Shown piece by piece: positions 22,395 to 34,845 of a stretch of 64,000 nucleotides of DNA (positions within the stretch are counted from its first letter, which is position 1; each line of letters starts with the position of its first letter). The notes beneath the pieces were generated by a model, which saw nothing but the letters and a program-made list of their open reading frames with translations, did no database searches and was not told the origin of the DNA. The translations under genes and the position numbers were made by a program. Location: NCBI GenBank assembly GCA_031216915.1, contig CM062292.1, positions 205,179,262 to 205,243,261 on the forward strand. The letters are read 5' to 3'. Source of the DNA: Pictodentalium vernedei (Eukaryota; Mollusca; Scaphopoda; Dentaliida; Dentaliidae).

Positions 22395-22945
22395 GTACAG
22401 ACAACAAACTTCGTTATTTATTGCCATCACTGCCTTGTTGAACGAGATGGGAATGCATTATAAACTGGCAATGCAATAACACGAACCACCTACGCCTCGT
22501 TTCCACAGACGTCAGACCAATGTCATAAATCTGTGCAAGTATAATATCCACCGAAAGTAAACACGCACGGGCAGTGAAATGACGTGAATAAGTGAAGACC
22601 ACTGCACGAATTGGAAATGTCCTGTTGCAAAGCGTAAATGAAACTTGGTTATAAATTAATGGTGTTTATAATATATATCATAAAGTTTGTAGTATTTGAA
22701 TAACAAAGAGACAGTAATTCATTAAGCTCACGTCAAAGTCCACATACCTCAATTACATGGAATGTCATTAAGACTCAAACTCGTGACAGTGGTCTAACAG
22801 CGACATCCGCATAAACTTCTAATTTTCACTCAACGTAAATTAGTTTCACATAATTTGACAATATTTTTCTCTCTTGCTTTTCAGAGTGGCTGTAATTTGT
22901 CAAGTTTAATTGGCGAATCCGGCTTTATGACGTGGCAACCGAGTG
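22395..22945 (+). repeat. Dispersed repeat R, copy
   Basis: Collinear with 32370-32885: GGCAATGCAATAACACG, TCCACAGACGTCAGACC, ACATGGAATGTCATTA, GTCAAGTTTAATTGGCGAAT and CCGGCTT all have counterparts. No coding capacity was seen, and the type is unknown. Confidence 0.6.
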
Positions 22946-23097
22946 TAAAAGGAGCATTTCTGACACCACTTTGAAATGACGAGAACTCGACTGTAAAATT
23001 TAATCACGATATTTATCAAATATGCGTAATTATGGGAAAACAGGTTGTAGTGCATCAATGTTGAAGGATTACCCTTTCCCGAATATTACAATGTTCG

Positions 23098-23215
23098 ATA
23101 TATAGAGGATATCTACTCTATTTTAGTGAATATCTCGATATTCACTAAAATAGCGTAGATTTTCTTTTTATTATATGCTACATGACATTTTACTGCGCGA
23201 TATTCAACCTAAGTT
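23098..23215. mobile_element. Family H element, short copy (H1)
   Basis: TATATAGAGGATATCTACTC, then a tight palindrome TTTTAGTGAATATC/GATATTCACTAAAA, then GCGTAGATTTTCTTTTTATT and CGATATTCA. Lacks most of the interior seen at 42.5-43.2 kb. Confidence 0.6.
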
Positions 23216-23597
23216 GTTTGAAAATTAAATAACACGTATGTTTCAAATAACAAACATCAGCTGACCGTCCTTTCGAGCCTATACTAGCCAAATCACTCAA
23301 AGATAAAAAAATAGTTCCACTTTCCCTCGATAATTTTCTTAACTTATTGTTCAACTCACAGATGAAATTTAGTAATTATAATATTATAAATAAGAATATT
23401 CTCATATTTTTCCCTAATGGTAATTTTTAGAACATGTTAAATGTCAATTTACAACAAGTAATTTGGAACTGAGTGCGCCGACTCATCACTAAAAAAAAAA
23501 AAACTTCCTGTGAGAATCGCTCAACAAGGTTTTTCAGAAAGTTACCCAGTTCAATATCACTCTCGGAGTCACTTCCTATACATCTAATTATTTTACC

Positions 23598-23849
23598 TTA
23601 ACCCTTTACCTAACCTGAAAGCAGACGACACTTGCAAAAATAATTCTTGAATAACTATTTTTTTTCATTTTTTGTCTCAAGAACATAGGTTATGACCCTC
23701 CGTTGGAACGAGCTCGACGAGCTCGTTCCATCGAGGGGGTCATAACCTATGTTTTTGAGGCAAAAAATGAAAAAAATAATGAAAATTAATTGGCGATTTT
23801 TGAGAATAGCGCTGGCCGGTTTTGTCCGTTACGTTAGGTAAAAGGTTAA
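23598..23849 (+). mobile_element. Family A MITE (A5)
   Basis: TTAA at both ends; the left arm is the CCTAACCTGAAAGCAGACG variant also seen in A10 and A13. Confidence 0.85.
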
Positions 23850-23989
23850 CACTTTATTATTATTATACATCTAACTTTTCAGCCATAGAATCACCAGAAA
23901 ACGGCTTGGAATAGCATGGACTTCTGGTACCGCTGACAAAGCCGGCACTGAATCGCTTGAAACAGTATCGAAGGCGAAGTGCTGCGTGA

Positions 23990-24115
23990 AAGCGTGACGT
24001 AATTTGAGAAGCTACGGAGGGATATTCCTCGTTATCCATCAAGTCTATGGATATCGAGAAATAGCTTTTAAATAATCTGCGATAACTGACAGGCTAGCAT
24101 ATAATAATATTTCAT
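23990..24115. mobile_element. Family H fragment (H4)
   Basis: GCGTGACGTAATTTGAGAAG, GGATATTCCTCG, TCTATGGATATCGAGAAATA and GCTAGCATATAATA, in inverted orientation relative to the 42.47-kb copy. Confidence 0.55.
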
Positions 24116-24667
24116 TACTACCATCAATAGCTCTTCAGTATCACTCTAGTCTGCTCAACAATTCTGGCTCGCCGAAAAACAACCGTTTTAATTATTCCAA
24201 ATGCATATTATCTTAAACGAGGCTTATGTGTCGCCACTGATGTGCGAAAAATTTTCGAGACGACAGTTTTACAAACGGAAAATAAAAAACCCAGTGCTTT
24301 GTCGTTGAACACTTTGGACAAATATTCCGCATTTTCATTTTCTTCTTTAATATACTATTTAAAAAAGTAGGAGATATCCAAACTGATGTTGATATTTTCG
24401 GAAAATGGTATTGGATACGCGTAATTGGGAACATCAATATGTTACCAAGTTTAGTGTGGATCATGAATGTCACAGACCAACGAAAACTTCGTGCAGATAA
24501 TGTCTGTGGGGTACGTTTTTAAATTTTCATTTGTCCTGGACGGGCTTTTTCGGAGGTCTCATCGTTCTTTTCTTGGTATAAACTCGTTCATCAATAGTTT
24601 CTGGTCGAAACGTAACTTTTGAGGTATTTAAAGACTGGCAAGTGACGAACGTTAACCTGCCGTTGGC
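24116..24667. other. No gene recognised
   Basis: Contains a diverged repeat similar to 15010-15120. No terminal repeat of the Tc1 element that follows was located. Confidence 0.4.
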
Positions 24668-25534
24668 ATGCTGGAAGCTGGCAACAGACAGACTGCAGTG
24701 GCTCAAATTCTCAACGTTACTCAATCGGAGATTAGCAGATTGTGGACACACTGCCCTCAGACAGGCAATGTTGATGACAGACGTCGATCAGGTCGTCCAA
24801 GGGCGACAACTGCTAACCAGGATTGCTTCAGCCGAACCACAGCCTTGCGTAACAGCCATCAAAGTGCCTCGAAATAGGACAGCAGCTGCACCGAGCGACA
24901 GATGTGCGAGCCAGTGGTCAGACTATCCGAAATCGCCCACACAGCTGGAATTTATACGCTCGACGACCTCGAATAATTCTACGTTTGACTGAACATCACA
25001 TCGCAACAAGGCGTAATTGGTGTGGAGCACGACAACGCTGGGACAGTCGTCGGTGGAGCAACATCCTTTTTTTCGATGATTCGAGGTTCACTCTCGACTT
25101 CCACGACATGCGAAACAGAGTGTGGCGGCGGCGGAACGAACGATACCATGACGTAACAGTTAGGTAGCACGGTCGTTCTGGTGGTGGATCGGTTATGGTG
25201 TGGCGAGGCATAACCATGACAAGCAGAACAGTATTACATGTCATCCAAGGGCGTGTCACAGGGCAGTACTACCGTGACAACATGTTAGCAGCTCACTACA
25301 CTGCCTTGGCCAGCATTAAGTCCAGACCTTTCACCAATCGAGCACGTCTGGGATATGCTTGCCAGGCGCGTACGACAACGCCAACAGCCCTCCACCAATG
25401 TCCAGGAACTCGCCGCCGTACTGCAGGAAGAATGGAATAACATCAGGCAAGCTGATACTGGACATTTGGTGAGGAGTATGCCACGTCGGATCCGCGCTTG
25501 TCTCGTGAAACGAGGAGGATTTACAAGGTATTGA
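24668..25534 (+). pseudogene. Tc1/mariner-like transposase, broken (first)
   Basis: The N-terminal helix-turn-helix part begins MLEAGNRQTAVAQIL and continues SEISRLW then RRSGRPRATTANQD (24668-24874). The frame then changes to VRASGQTIRNR-like sequence, then RRWSNILFFDDSRFTL, which carries the first catalytic Asp, and VWRRRNERYHD with a stop at 25167. MVWRGITMTSRTVLHVIQG follows. The segment that should hold the QDNARPH motif with the second Asp is deleted: the sequence jumps from MLAAH to TLPWPALSPDLSPIEHVW, which keeps the final Glu. The reading ends FTRY-stop at 25534. Codons of the last 80 residues are intact, so decay is moderate. Confidence 0.85.
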
Positions 25535-25879
25535 GGTCTTGGACTGAATGTTGTAAATTCTCTGACTGACCGTCTATGTCTTCTACAGCACAGTGCGTGG
25601 AATGTGTGCTTGTCAGACACCCAACTATCGCTTAAATCATTTACCAGATGTCACAGTACAATGCCTCAACCGCCCTTTTGATGAAAATATACCGAGTCAA
25701 AAAGATAGTATAATAAACTTTGAGGAGCAAAGTTTTTTAGTATTATCGACTTTAATCCCAAACAAATTATTGTTAATTTATATTTCTAGACTAGCTGTAT
25801 GAATTTGCATAATTTCATGTTGTTACTGTTGCCAGCGTCACGTCAGGATGTCGCAATTCAGACATGGGGTAAAATGAAA

Positions 25880-26112
25880 AGTTCACACATCACAATTTAT
25901 TATTTTAAATATCATTTTTTTTTAATTTTTCAAAACATTTCAACAAAACCATATCATGTGACCCCTCATTGGAACGAGCTCGACGAGTTCGTTCCAAAGA
26001 GGGGTCAAATGATATTGTTTTGTTGAAATTCTTAGAGAAATATTATTTTTTCAGCTGCTGAATTTGCATATTACGCGGGCGGATGTGGCCGATTCGTTGG
26101 GTAAAGGGTTAA
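25880..26112 (+). mobile_element. Family B MITE (B4)
   Basis: The left terminus is degraded and the right terminus intact (GTTGGGTAAAGGGTTAA). The stems are mismatched (CTCATTGG against CCAAAGAG), unlike younger copies. Confidence 0.8.
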
Positions 26113-26144
26113 TCAATTCTTAAATACCTGCTGTCATGTTATTA

Positions 26145-26287
26145 GTTACACAGTTTGTTGGTGGCCTAATATGGTATATATGGTGTCAGTTAATTCATAT
26201 TGGACGAGAGCGAAGTTCGAGTCCAATAAGGAATTAACTGACACCATATATACCATATTAGATTAGGCCACCAAAAAACTGTGTAAC
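26145..26287. mobile_element. Foldback element with ~50-bp arms
   Basis: Arms GTTACACAGTTTGTTGGTGG, CCTAATATGGTATATATGG and TGTCAGTTAATTC mirror GAATTAACTGACACC and so on to GTGTAAC. The right arm has a few extra bases (TTAGATTAGGCC). The centre ATTGGACGAGAGCGAAGTTC is itself partly self-complementary. Only one copy was seen. Confidence 0.75.
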
Positions 26288-26382
26288 GAATATATCTTAC
26301 CGACTGCTGCATCGATGCACAGAACTAACAACAGCAGCGATCAAAATTAAATGAGAGAATTTTCGCAATGTGTTCACGTGTC

Positions 26383-26440
26383 TTTGCCTTGTTACAATTT
26401 ATGGGAGAGTGCCTACACCCATAAATTGTAACAAGGCAAA
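26383..26440. repeat. Perfect 23-bp inverted repeat
   Basis: TTTGCCTTGTTACAATTTAT-GGG and its exact complement are separated by 12 bases (AGAGTGCCTACA). Confidence 0.85.
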
Positions 26441-26782
26441 TTCATACATACCAAACAGTTTCATTTCGAAGGTAACATGACACACATCCACAGAATATGA
26501 AGCCTTTTAAGTTGCCTAACATGCACTTCAGACCAAATATGGGCTTCCGACACTCCATCTTTCAACTTGAAGCGTTTATCGGCTGCCGCCATTTTGAATA
26601 ATCAATGAGCAAAGGGGAGATTACCCATAGCTGTCAGCGTATATTGATGTTGACAGGCAGTATATGGTTTTATATGCAGTCTGCATGTGACGTCTTTGAA
26701 CCAATGAAATTCCCAGATACTTGTCGGAGGTAAGATATAAATATATATTATCACCATTATGTTTATGGACATAATGTTGTAC

Positions 26783-26875
26783 AGTATGGCCGCCGTGGAC
26801 TGGCCACTTTCCACGGATAGGCAATGTTTCCACGGCCGCAATAGTATTAGATTCCAAACACTAATCATAAAAATG
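26783..26875 (+). mobile_element. Family G MITE, left half only (G1)
   Basis: CCGCCGTGGACTGGCCACTT, TCCACGGATAGGCAATG and CGCAATAGTATTAGATT, as in the left arm of G2. The right arm is absent. Confidence 0.65.
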
Positions 26876-27082
26876 CTTGTAGTTTCGGGTGAAATTGTTT
26901 GCGGATGTCTTGAACTTTTGCGATTCCCCGATAAACTTAAAAAGCGCGCACATGTCCAACATTCTGAAAAGCCTGCGCTGTTTAACAGTATAACAGCTTC
27001 CAGAGATACAGACGCAGAACGATAAACCCAGTGTGGTTGCATAATTTAATAATTATACTTTTGAAAAGTGTTTTATCTATCC

Positions 27083-27109
27083 CTCTCCCCCCTACCCCCC
27101 CCCCCCCCA

Positions 27110-27163
<54 letters not shown>

Positions 27164-27182
27164 TCTCTTCCCTCTCTCTCTT
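27083..27182 (+). repeat. Poly-C followed by (CT)n microsatellite
   Basis: A C-rich tract, then about 70 bases of CT with CCT/TTC interruptions. The serine/leucine or glutamate/arginine ORFs across it are not genes. Confidence 0.95.
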
Positions 27183-27443
27183 CGTATATAAAAAGAACAA
27201 CGTACTTCGCCAACGCGTTTCGAAAGCTTGTAATGCTATATAAAGAGAATAGTAACATAAAGAAATCTTAACCAAACACACGATTGTATTATGCAGTTGC
27301 AAGATACAGATTTTGTATTAGAGGGCCTGACACGCGCTGTAATCGGGTAATTACGGATCCAATACATACTTATTGTAAGATAAAAACAATGTACGTCGAT
27401 CACTCTAGGTTGTCATATTCCGTTTCGTTGATGAGACTACATT

Positions 27444-27700
27444 ACAGTAGCCGTGGACTTGTCACTTTCCACGGATGGGCAGTATTTCCACGGACGCAAT
27501 AATATTAGATTTCAAACACTAATTATAAGAATAATCAACAAAAAGTTAATTCATCAGCAGCTAAATCTTTATTAATGAAGCACCGGGTTGTACCCGGTGC
27601 TTCATTAATAAGGATTTAGCTGCTGATGATTTTTATTACCTGGAAAACTTAGACATCACTGCCCAAGCGTGGATTACGAACAGTCCACGGCGAATGTACG
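27444..27700 (+). mobile_element. Foldback MITE, family G (G2)
   Basis: Left terminus ACAGTAGCCGTGGACTTG, right terminus CAGTCCACGGCGAATGTAC. The centre is a hairpin ATTAATGAAGCACCGGG-TTGT-CCCGGTGCTTCATTAAT, followed by ATTTAGCTGCTGATGA, which mirrors TCATCAGCAGCTAAAT. TACAGT-type ends suggest a TA-targeting (Tc1/mariner-like) enzyme. Confidence 0.75.
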
Positions 27701-27772
27701 GCAGACCAAACTCAACGGAATACAACGACCATCATCATTTGTCTGCTGTAATAATCTATTTATCGCATTAGT

Positions 27773-28065
27773 ATTTGTTTGTTTGTTTTATTGGGGTTTA
27801 ACGACACTTTCAACAGCCAGGGTTGCATAGAGTCGAACAGTTTTGTGGTTGGGGCCGGAGATTCTTTAGTTTTAGCCGCGGTTAAACGTGAGTGCACCGT
27901 GCCTTAGTACACAGAGCCACCGTTCCTCCACATGGCAAATCGGGATTATGTGTCCTGTCCAATGTCACAGAGCATCTACCGCTGGTCAAGATAAAACCGT
28001 CGACCTTTCGGTTTAAAGTACAATGCTCTAACTACTAAGCCACTGCACTCTCTATCACATTGGTA
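27773..28065 (-). mobile_element. tRNA-derived SINE, minus strand
   Basis: On the minus strand the head reads GTGGCTTAGTAGTTAGAGC (A box), then AAACCGAAAGGTCGACGGTT (B-box position). The element ends in AACCCCAATAAAACAAACAA, a simple tail. Its body differs from the 28.3-kb element: no CCTTGGGCAAG block. Confidence 0.7.
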
Positions 28066-28332
28066 AATAAAATTTCAAGTTTGGTTATTGTTACCGATGG
28101 GAGTGAATGCAAAATATTATTCTGATGGCTTTTCAGCCCTGACACATTTCCATTCATCGAATTTGGGCATGACATCTCGGAAGCAGTTGTGCATTGATCT
28201 GAAGTTTGTATAAAACAAACTCAGAAATTAGAACGGAGTAAAATACTTATTGGAAACGTAACAAAATGCATTCATATATGGACTACAATATCTGCCCTGT
28301 TCAGGCAAATATCATTTTTACAGCATGTGAGT

Positions 28333-28695
28333 ATTTATTTATTTATTTATTGGTGTTTTAAGGACACATATTTCTGCACAATGGATAATCATGACCGCAA
28401 CAGTTTTATGGGTGGAGGAAGCCGGAGTACCCGGAGAGAACCACCGACCAACGGCGAGCAACTGTCAGCTCCCCAACATACTGACTCTTCACAAGCAGGG
28501 TTAGCATTGGTTGAAGACAGGTGCATCATCGACGTGCAGTACGCCTTAGTACACAACGTCACAGTGCCCCCACGTGGGCAATGGGGGTGAAGTGTCTTGC
28601 CCAAGGACACAACGCGGTTGCCGCAGGTGGGATTCCAACCGATGACCTCTTAGCCTGCAGCCTGCACCTCTACCAACTGAGCCACCGCGCCCCAA
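28333..28695 (-). mobile_element. tRNA-derived SINE, minus strand, full length
   Basis: The minus-strand head is GCGGTGGCTCAGTTGGTAGA and then GGTTGGAATCCCACC (A and B boxes). The body has CGTTGTGTCCTTGGGCAAGA, GTGGGGGCACTGTGACG, TGCACGTCGATG, CTTCAACCAATGCTAACCC and GGTTCTCTCCGGGTACTCC, ending with (AATA)n. This is the best preserved reference copy of the shared SINE body here. Confidence 0.85.
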
Positions 28696-28861
28696 GAATG
28701 AGAGAATCGTGTCCTTCTTTGAAAAGTCTCTTTTTTTCGAAGTTTTTCACTCTCCCTCTTCGTGACAGAGGTATGTTTTTGGACTAACCGAGATATTACA
28801 AACGGCTGGTGATCAATTTGAACGAATCTTGAATGACATTACAATACTCTTAGACACGTTT

Positions 28862-29110
28862 TTAACTCCCCGCATGCTGCTGGCGGATATTCCTGCCCAG
28901 GACTGGATTTTGCTTGCCACTAAAATAAGTATAATTTGGGCATATTTAATCCAATTTCTCTCTGTAAATGGAATGGATTTTTTCACCAATGATCTCTTAT
29001 GTTAAATGTAGATGAATTTTTCATCAAATCTAGTCATGGCTGCTATGAAGCAGCCATGACCAGATTTGATGAAAAATATTTTCAAAAATACTCATCAGAT
29101 TAAGAGTTAT
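28862..29110 (+). mobile_element. Family D MITE (D2)
   Basis: Left TTAACTCCCCGCATGCTGC, right TTAAGAGTTAT (TTAA with one change). The hairpin is AAATCTAGTCATGGCTGC and its mirror. Confidence 0.75.
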
Positions 29111-29148
29111 ACTAAATACGTATGAATGAAGACTTACCGTGGCTGTAG

Positions 29149-29410
29149 TTTTATGATTACGACGAATAGTTCCACCCAATTATGTTAAAATACTGATGGT
29201 TGCAGGGCGAAATAAATATTTGTTGATTGAAATATCTATAACTGGAGCACAAAAGAATGTTTGTATACCTTTGAGAGTAAAGGGACATTACATTAAATCA
29301 ACGTTAGCCTGCGCGCAAACTCACGAAAACTTGGAAACAAATAGCACAAAACAGCTCAAAACAGCGTCGGATTCCTTGCAGAATTTGACTGGTGGCCTGA
29401 GAGATTGATT
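29149..29410 (+). repeat. Dispersed repeat R, fragment
   Basis: Partner of 11185-11420 (see shared words there). Both start at ATTATGATTACG-like sequence and reach GACTGGTGGC. Confidence 0.5.
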
Positions 29411-30344
29411 CGACGAGTGTCCGTGTGAGTATTGTGTTATTTTACGAGTTATGACGTCGGGTTACTGGCATTTGTAAAGTACAAGATTAAAGCGGACGTA
29501 CATATACATTTGGACTGTCCCCGCTGGCCGGTACTTACGTAGATATTGGCCGAAAGCTTATATGCTCCGTGTCCGCAAACCCATTGGTTTGGGGGCATGG
29601 AATGTTTATGCGTTTGAACTTCTCGCTGTTGTTCTGTCCCCTAAAACAGTTTGCAATAGCCCGGCAGAGTGTTGATCATCTCAGTGATCTGTGGTAATAT
29701 ATCAGCTGTCTTTATTTCGTCAGTTATCACTAGCTTCGATGCTTTCTTGGAACGGTGGTCGCTAGCAACGCTGAGTGCTTTGTTTTTACCAATTGTTTTT
29801 TAGACTCTAACACAGTATGCAGTTTTCGTTTCGATGTAACACGCGTTTGTTTTATTGTAACTACAATCTATAATGCGCTACCATACATAATAAAAATAAT
29901 TTTGATGTTCCCATTTGCTGTTGTCTTTGACGTATAAACTATAAAAATATTGAAGGTTTGTAGATATGTATGTGTGGGGGAGGGGGGGGGGGGGGGTGCC
30001 TGAGTTCACATCAGCGTGATTTTGGTTTCTCCATTTAATCGTCCACTTATTTATTTATTGACGTTAAAGGCCACTTTCGGCATCCTTCGCTATATAATAA
30101 CCGCAGCATTGGTATGAAGTCAAGTTTAGCCAATCTTTAATACCCGTGCTGTCCACTTTGGTGGACTTCGACCCGAGGAGTTAGTTTTGGGTCCAATTTT
30201 GCCAGTATAGCAGAACATGTTTATCACAGTAAACAAACACTCCTCCATTTCACAGGGTTCCCACGGGGAAAAATCGTCCTCTTAAATTAACATGTGAGTG
30301 AGATTTTTAAAACTATAGTAACAACGGTAGTACACATTTGGTAT
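29411..30344. other. No gene; poly-G tract at 29976-29997
   Basis: No ORF above 60 codons is recognisable. TTATTTATTTATTGACGTTA at 30048-30067 may be a decayed SINE tail. Confidence 0.5.
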
Positions 30345-30596
30345 TTAACCCTTTACCCAACGTAACTGCCAAACCCAGCCAGCGCTATTCTCAAAAATCT
30401 CCAATTAATTTTTATTATATTTTCATTTTTTGTCTCAAAAACATAGGTTACGACCCTCGTTGGAACGAGCTCCTCGAGCTCGTTCCAACGAGGGGTCATA
30501 ACCTATGTTTTTGAGACAAAAAAATGAAAAAAGTAGTTATTCAAGAATTTCTTTTGGAAGTGTCGTCTGCTTTTCAGGTTAGGTATAAAGGTTTAA
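30345..30596 (-). mobile_element. Family A MITE (A6)
   Basis: TTAA at both ends, in reverse orientation: CCCAACGTAACTGCC arm first, CAAGAATTTCTTTTGGAAG arm last. Confidence 0.85.
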
Positions 30597-31613
30597 ACAT
30601 CATACTCACAAGTCAATTCAACTGGATAATTTCGCCCAAAGTGTGAGGCGATGCAATGCAACGTGCACATCAAGACAGGAATACCTACAACTAAACGGAA
30701 CACTATCATCTATATGGTGTTGGAGAGTTCTAAAATATCACTTTGCTTTGCTTCGACCTGTTACAGCTATGTAGTAACTTTGTTGAGGACGATCAATACT
30801 AATTTGATTTTATTAATTTGAAAACATATTGACACCTCCTGAAAAAAGTGTAGGCGTCAAGCCTCCATCCCCACCTCTGGGTCAGCGGTGCCTGAATTAA
30901 AGCCACTGTGGAACAAGTGATATCAGGCGGTCACATTATGTAGTTCACAAGTAATAAGAGGAACAAGTACCTCTGTCACATTATTCAGTCAACCAGATTT
31001 GGGAATAGATCTTATTTAAGAAGCCCACAGAAAGTACACACTATTAAATTCTTTACTTATTACCATCACCAAATTGTTCAACTAAATGGAATACATTACG
31101 TAGCAAATGACAGGCAAGCAAACAAATTCTATAAGGAATTCGACGCTAATGGGCTATTTTTTAATCCACGTTTTTGCGCGCAGTCTACTCTTAACGTATT
31201 CTGATGCCCCGTTGAACATTGTACAAAGATATACAGATATTCTTTCATGCACCGATTTCAGATATTCCATCAAAATGTTTTCACCTATAAAACATCGAGA
31301 TATTAATGTAATTAGTTGACACGGCGGTGTAATAATAAAAGTTCAACTCTGGTGTGTCTTAATTCATAACATTCAGTACACAAAACGTGTCTAACAATTT
31401 GTTTGTATATCTTTATTAACGTGACATGTGCAGGAATTATAACGATAACAATATAATGAAAATAGCCTTAATATATGTACCGCGCCCAAGGGACCTATAT
31501 GTCACCCATTGGTCTAATACTTTATTAGGCGTGCCAAATATTGGCGAAAAAGTAAGTACAGTCATGTCTTGCTCTTCATATAGGCTAACGTGTGATAAGT
31601 GAGCCCAAATAGT

Positions 31614-31656
<43 letters not shown>

Positions 31657-32159
31657 TTTTTTCTATTTATTTAATCTTATTTGTTTTACAAGGATTGGCG
31701 AACAAGTTGTGCAACTTATATTAACGCCTCTCCTTGGCCCAATGGCGTAGGTGTGCCCGAATAGTTGAACAAACAATATCCTCAATCAACTGCCAGGATG
31801 GTGATAGCTTGAGGATACTGATTGTTTAACAGTTCGAACTCACAGCGGACACCACAACCATACGCATCATTAGACTAGTCATGAATAAAACATGAATGTA
31901 TGCGCCCGACTAGAGGACCTATATACAACATACAGCTTAAACATAATGTTTAACAGTATGAACTCATGGCGGACTACTCTACCATATACGATGCCAAAAA
32001 GATACTGAAGATGAGATACTCAAGATGAGCTACTACAGGCTCAGAAGTAAAATATTCAATAGCTCGAGGCTTCAAATTTAAAAGATACAGCTTCTCTCGC
32101 CATATAGGCGTGCAATTGAAATTTAGAACATTGTCTTGAATAATTATAAAGGATGATTG
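30597..32159. other. No gene; (ATTT)n and small repeats
   Basis: A pure ATTT run occupies 31613-31660. A foldback at 31757-31842 pairs GTTGAACAAACAATATCCTC with GAGGATACTGATTG and TTTAACAG. The segment GTTTAACAGTTCGAACTCAC (about 31825) recurs imperfectly at 31951 (GTTTAACAGTATGAACTCAT). Confidence 0.55.
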
Positions 32160-32885
32160 ACAGTGCGACCCCATTGTTCTGGTAGTAGTTTCGATCAATT
32201 AAAGTCTCGGTTGAGAAACATATCTTGCGTTGATTGAAATAAATGAATGTTCGTGGTATGTGTAGATATAACCATTAGGTTCGCTTTTCCGAACAACTGA
32301 AATATTCCATCCGATTGAATTTAAATTATGCGGTGGACTAGTTAATGGCTAGACTGGTTCCTGGTCACAATAGCGTCAGATTCGTTTAGGAATTTGACTG
32401 GTGGCTTGAGAGCTTGCACTATGCAGTGACACTCCAATAACACGCGCCACACACGCTTCGCTTCCACATACGCTAGACCCATGCCATATATTAGTGAAGT
32501 AATCACGCATTGGCAATGTAATGACGTAATTAAGTTCTCACACCGTTGGTCGAATTGAAATGTCAAGTTTCAAAGTATAAATGACATTTAGACATACATT
32601 AATGATATGTATCATTCATAACATAGAGTTTTAAATATTTGAATATCAAATAGGCAATTATACACTAAGCTCGCATTAAATTCTACATTCCTGAATTACC
32701 TGGAATGTCATAATGTTCAACCTTGTGATAGAAGTTTATGGATACATCCACAAAATATTATAATTGTCACTAAAAGTACATACGTTTCATATAGTTACGC
32801 GGCATGTTTCTCCCTCATTTTACATGGTGGTTATAAATGTTAAGTTTAATTGATAAATCCGGCTTAACAACACGGCAACAGTTTG
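32160..32885 (+). repeat. Dispersed repeat R, longest copy
   Basis: The first part (32160-32440) matches 42040-42330 (TCTCGGTTGAGAAAC, CTGGTTCCTGGTCA, GTCAGATTCGTT). The second part (32370-32885) matches 22395-22945. It therefore bridges two fragments and probably represents a fuller element. Confidence 0.6.
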
Positions 32886-34078
32886 GATCCTGAGACACAT
32901 GTCCCAATGATGAAAAAAGTTCGGTGTATCAATGCAAATACGGACAAAATACAAATTATTACAACAATCTATTAATCTGGGTTCTCGTAATCTGTCGAAA
33001 ACAGATCGTCCAGATCAATTAGCCCACTATTTTCAGCCATGTGCATAGATTTCATCAATACAATATTTCACAGGAAATACGGAATCATTAAAACATGGAA
33101 AATGGTATTGGAAATATGCTCTTTCCTGTCCGTTTGTTTCACAGTAGATGAGTGTCTGCAGTGTGATGAACAGAAAAGCAGACGTATAATTTCGACCAGA
33201 TCGCGACCGATTCGAGATCGGGTTGAAATTCTCCATCCATTTTTTTTATGTAAAACCAGTACTGTATGATCATAAATTGTCCCTGATTTCAAGAACTGAT
33301 CGCGATGTTTGTGTTCGCAAATTCTGGTTTGACTCTTTATTCTGGTCTAAAGAATGTTTCTTCAACGAAAAATGAACAGAGAAAAAAGTATTGAATTATC
33401 GCGTTCATAATTTTATTATATTCGTTAATTTATGACCTACAAAAATGATTATAAATTTTACCACACGTTTTGCCACCATTATGTTAGGTGTCTCGTTAAT
33501 GGAAGGTATAGGAATAATATAAAACAATTTAGTGAACCCATTGAGATAATATCTGTTCAATAATTAATTAAGATGCTTTGATACCATCTTTACTGTGACA
33601 GGACGCAAAGCAAACCCGGGACTTGCCGCCCAACAGATGTTCAATAAATGCATCTATTCAATGTAGACTAATCATTTAACATGTTTATACCTTTTTCTGT
33701 TGTCTGTTTGATATGCTTTACAAAACACGCATTATTCTGCTTACTAAAGTTCCCATCGAATTCAAGCCTACAATTTCTAAAATGAAACCCAGTTATAGCT
33801 TTTCAAATAGCACTCGTTAATTAATTCGGTGATGAGCGCATTAGAGATCGAAGTCGGGAAAATTCCTCTGATCCAATTTGTTTGCTGTTATTGAAAAAGG
33901 GACACGTTTTATCGGTCACTACAGTACAATATAGGAACATGCTACAATTTATGAGATCGCACTGTGGGTTCGCGTAAAATTGTTGGATCTGCAGAGAGAG
34001 TGGGAGTACCTGTGAAAAGGAACACGTTTTAAAGAAAGACAAAAACACAAAAAAAATCAGTTGTAAGCTCCAGACATT
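32886..34078. other. No gene recognised
   Basis: A small imperfect palindrome lies at 33189-33229 (ATTTCGACCAGATCG against CGAGATCGGGTTGAAAT). Repeat words shared with about 15190 occur near 32955. ORFs are unrecognised. Confidence 0.45.
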
Positions 34079-34306
34079 ATGTGGCATGCAAAACTTCTCT
34101 ATAAAAGTGGTGTCCTCACTGAATGTAGTATCAACGCATATTGGTCACATAACAGAATAATTGCAAGAGGTGTTCTACAAGGGTCAGTTTCAAGTCCCAT
34201 TTATTTAACACAAGATATTGTAAATGAGATGAAATTCAATACATTGCCAATTTATAACTTATCATTGAAGATCCTTGCCTTAGCTGTGAATCATACCTTT
34301 GGATGA
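34079..34306 (+). pseudogene. Possible non-LTR reverse-transcriptase fragment
   Basis: A 75-codon ORF contains RGVLQGSVSSPIYL and DIVNEM followed by ILALAVNHTFG. The first resembles the GxxQGxxLSPxLF motif of LINE reverse transcriptases. The second sits where the catalytic xADD segment would be, but the two Asp are replaced. No flanking RT motifs were found, so this is at best a decayed scrap; chance resemblance is possible. Confidence 0.3.
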
Positions 34307-34685
34307 GGCGTGTTACTAATTGCAAATAGTGTCAATCATTTCAGACGTCGCCTCGTTTTACTGGGGCTTGAAATAATAAAATAATTTTTCAATAATACAC
34401 ATTGCTACAAAATTCATGTACAGACAAGTTCTTAAAAAAACATTTTAAACGGGTTTTGTTTGGAGAGGGCAGAGCTATAGTAGCAGTCTTCTTGTCTCAC
34501 CCTTTTGCGTTCAACAGTTAAACACACGTAGAATAGATTTGGAAAAGATGTCTTTATTTTTCTGTGGTTCTACGGTTAAGGTTCATTGTATTCTTTGTCT
34601 CCTTTATTTAACTTTATCTCTGATCCCGCCGTGTTGACGGAATATGGCAACTCATGTTAACTGAATTTTGTAATAATTTGATTAC
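34307..34685. other. No feature recognised
   Basis: AT-rich sequence without ORF or repeat of note. Confidence 0.5.
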
Positions 34686-34845
34686 TACAGTACCGCCGCC
34701 GTGGACTGGCCATTTTCCACGGGTGGGCAATATTTCTAAGGACGCATAAGTATTAGATGATGATTTTTATTACCTGGTAAACTCATGCGTGGACTTCACT
34801 GCCCACGCGTGGATTACGACCACTCCACGGCGAGTGCACTGTACA
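34686..34845 (+). mobile_element. Family G MITE, deleted centre (G3)
   Basis: Left CCGCCGTGGACTGGCC and right CACTCCACGGCGAGTGCACT are present. The middle AAGCACCGGG hairpin has been lost, leaving GTATTAGATGATGATTTTTATTACC. Confidence 0.7.

Noticed and set aside
27031..27302. Ser/Leu-rich and Arg/Glu-rich ORFs
   Set aside because: Produced by the CT microsatellite; the same applies to 61975-62328.
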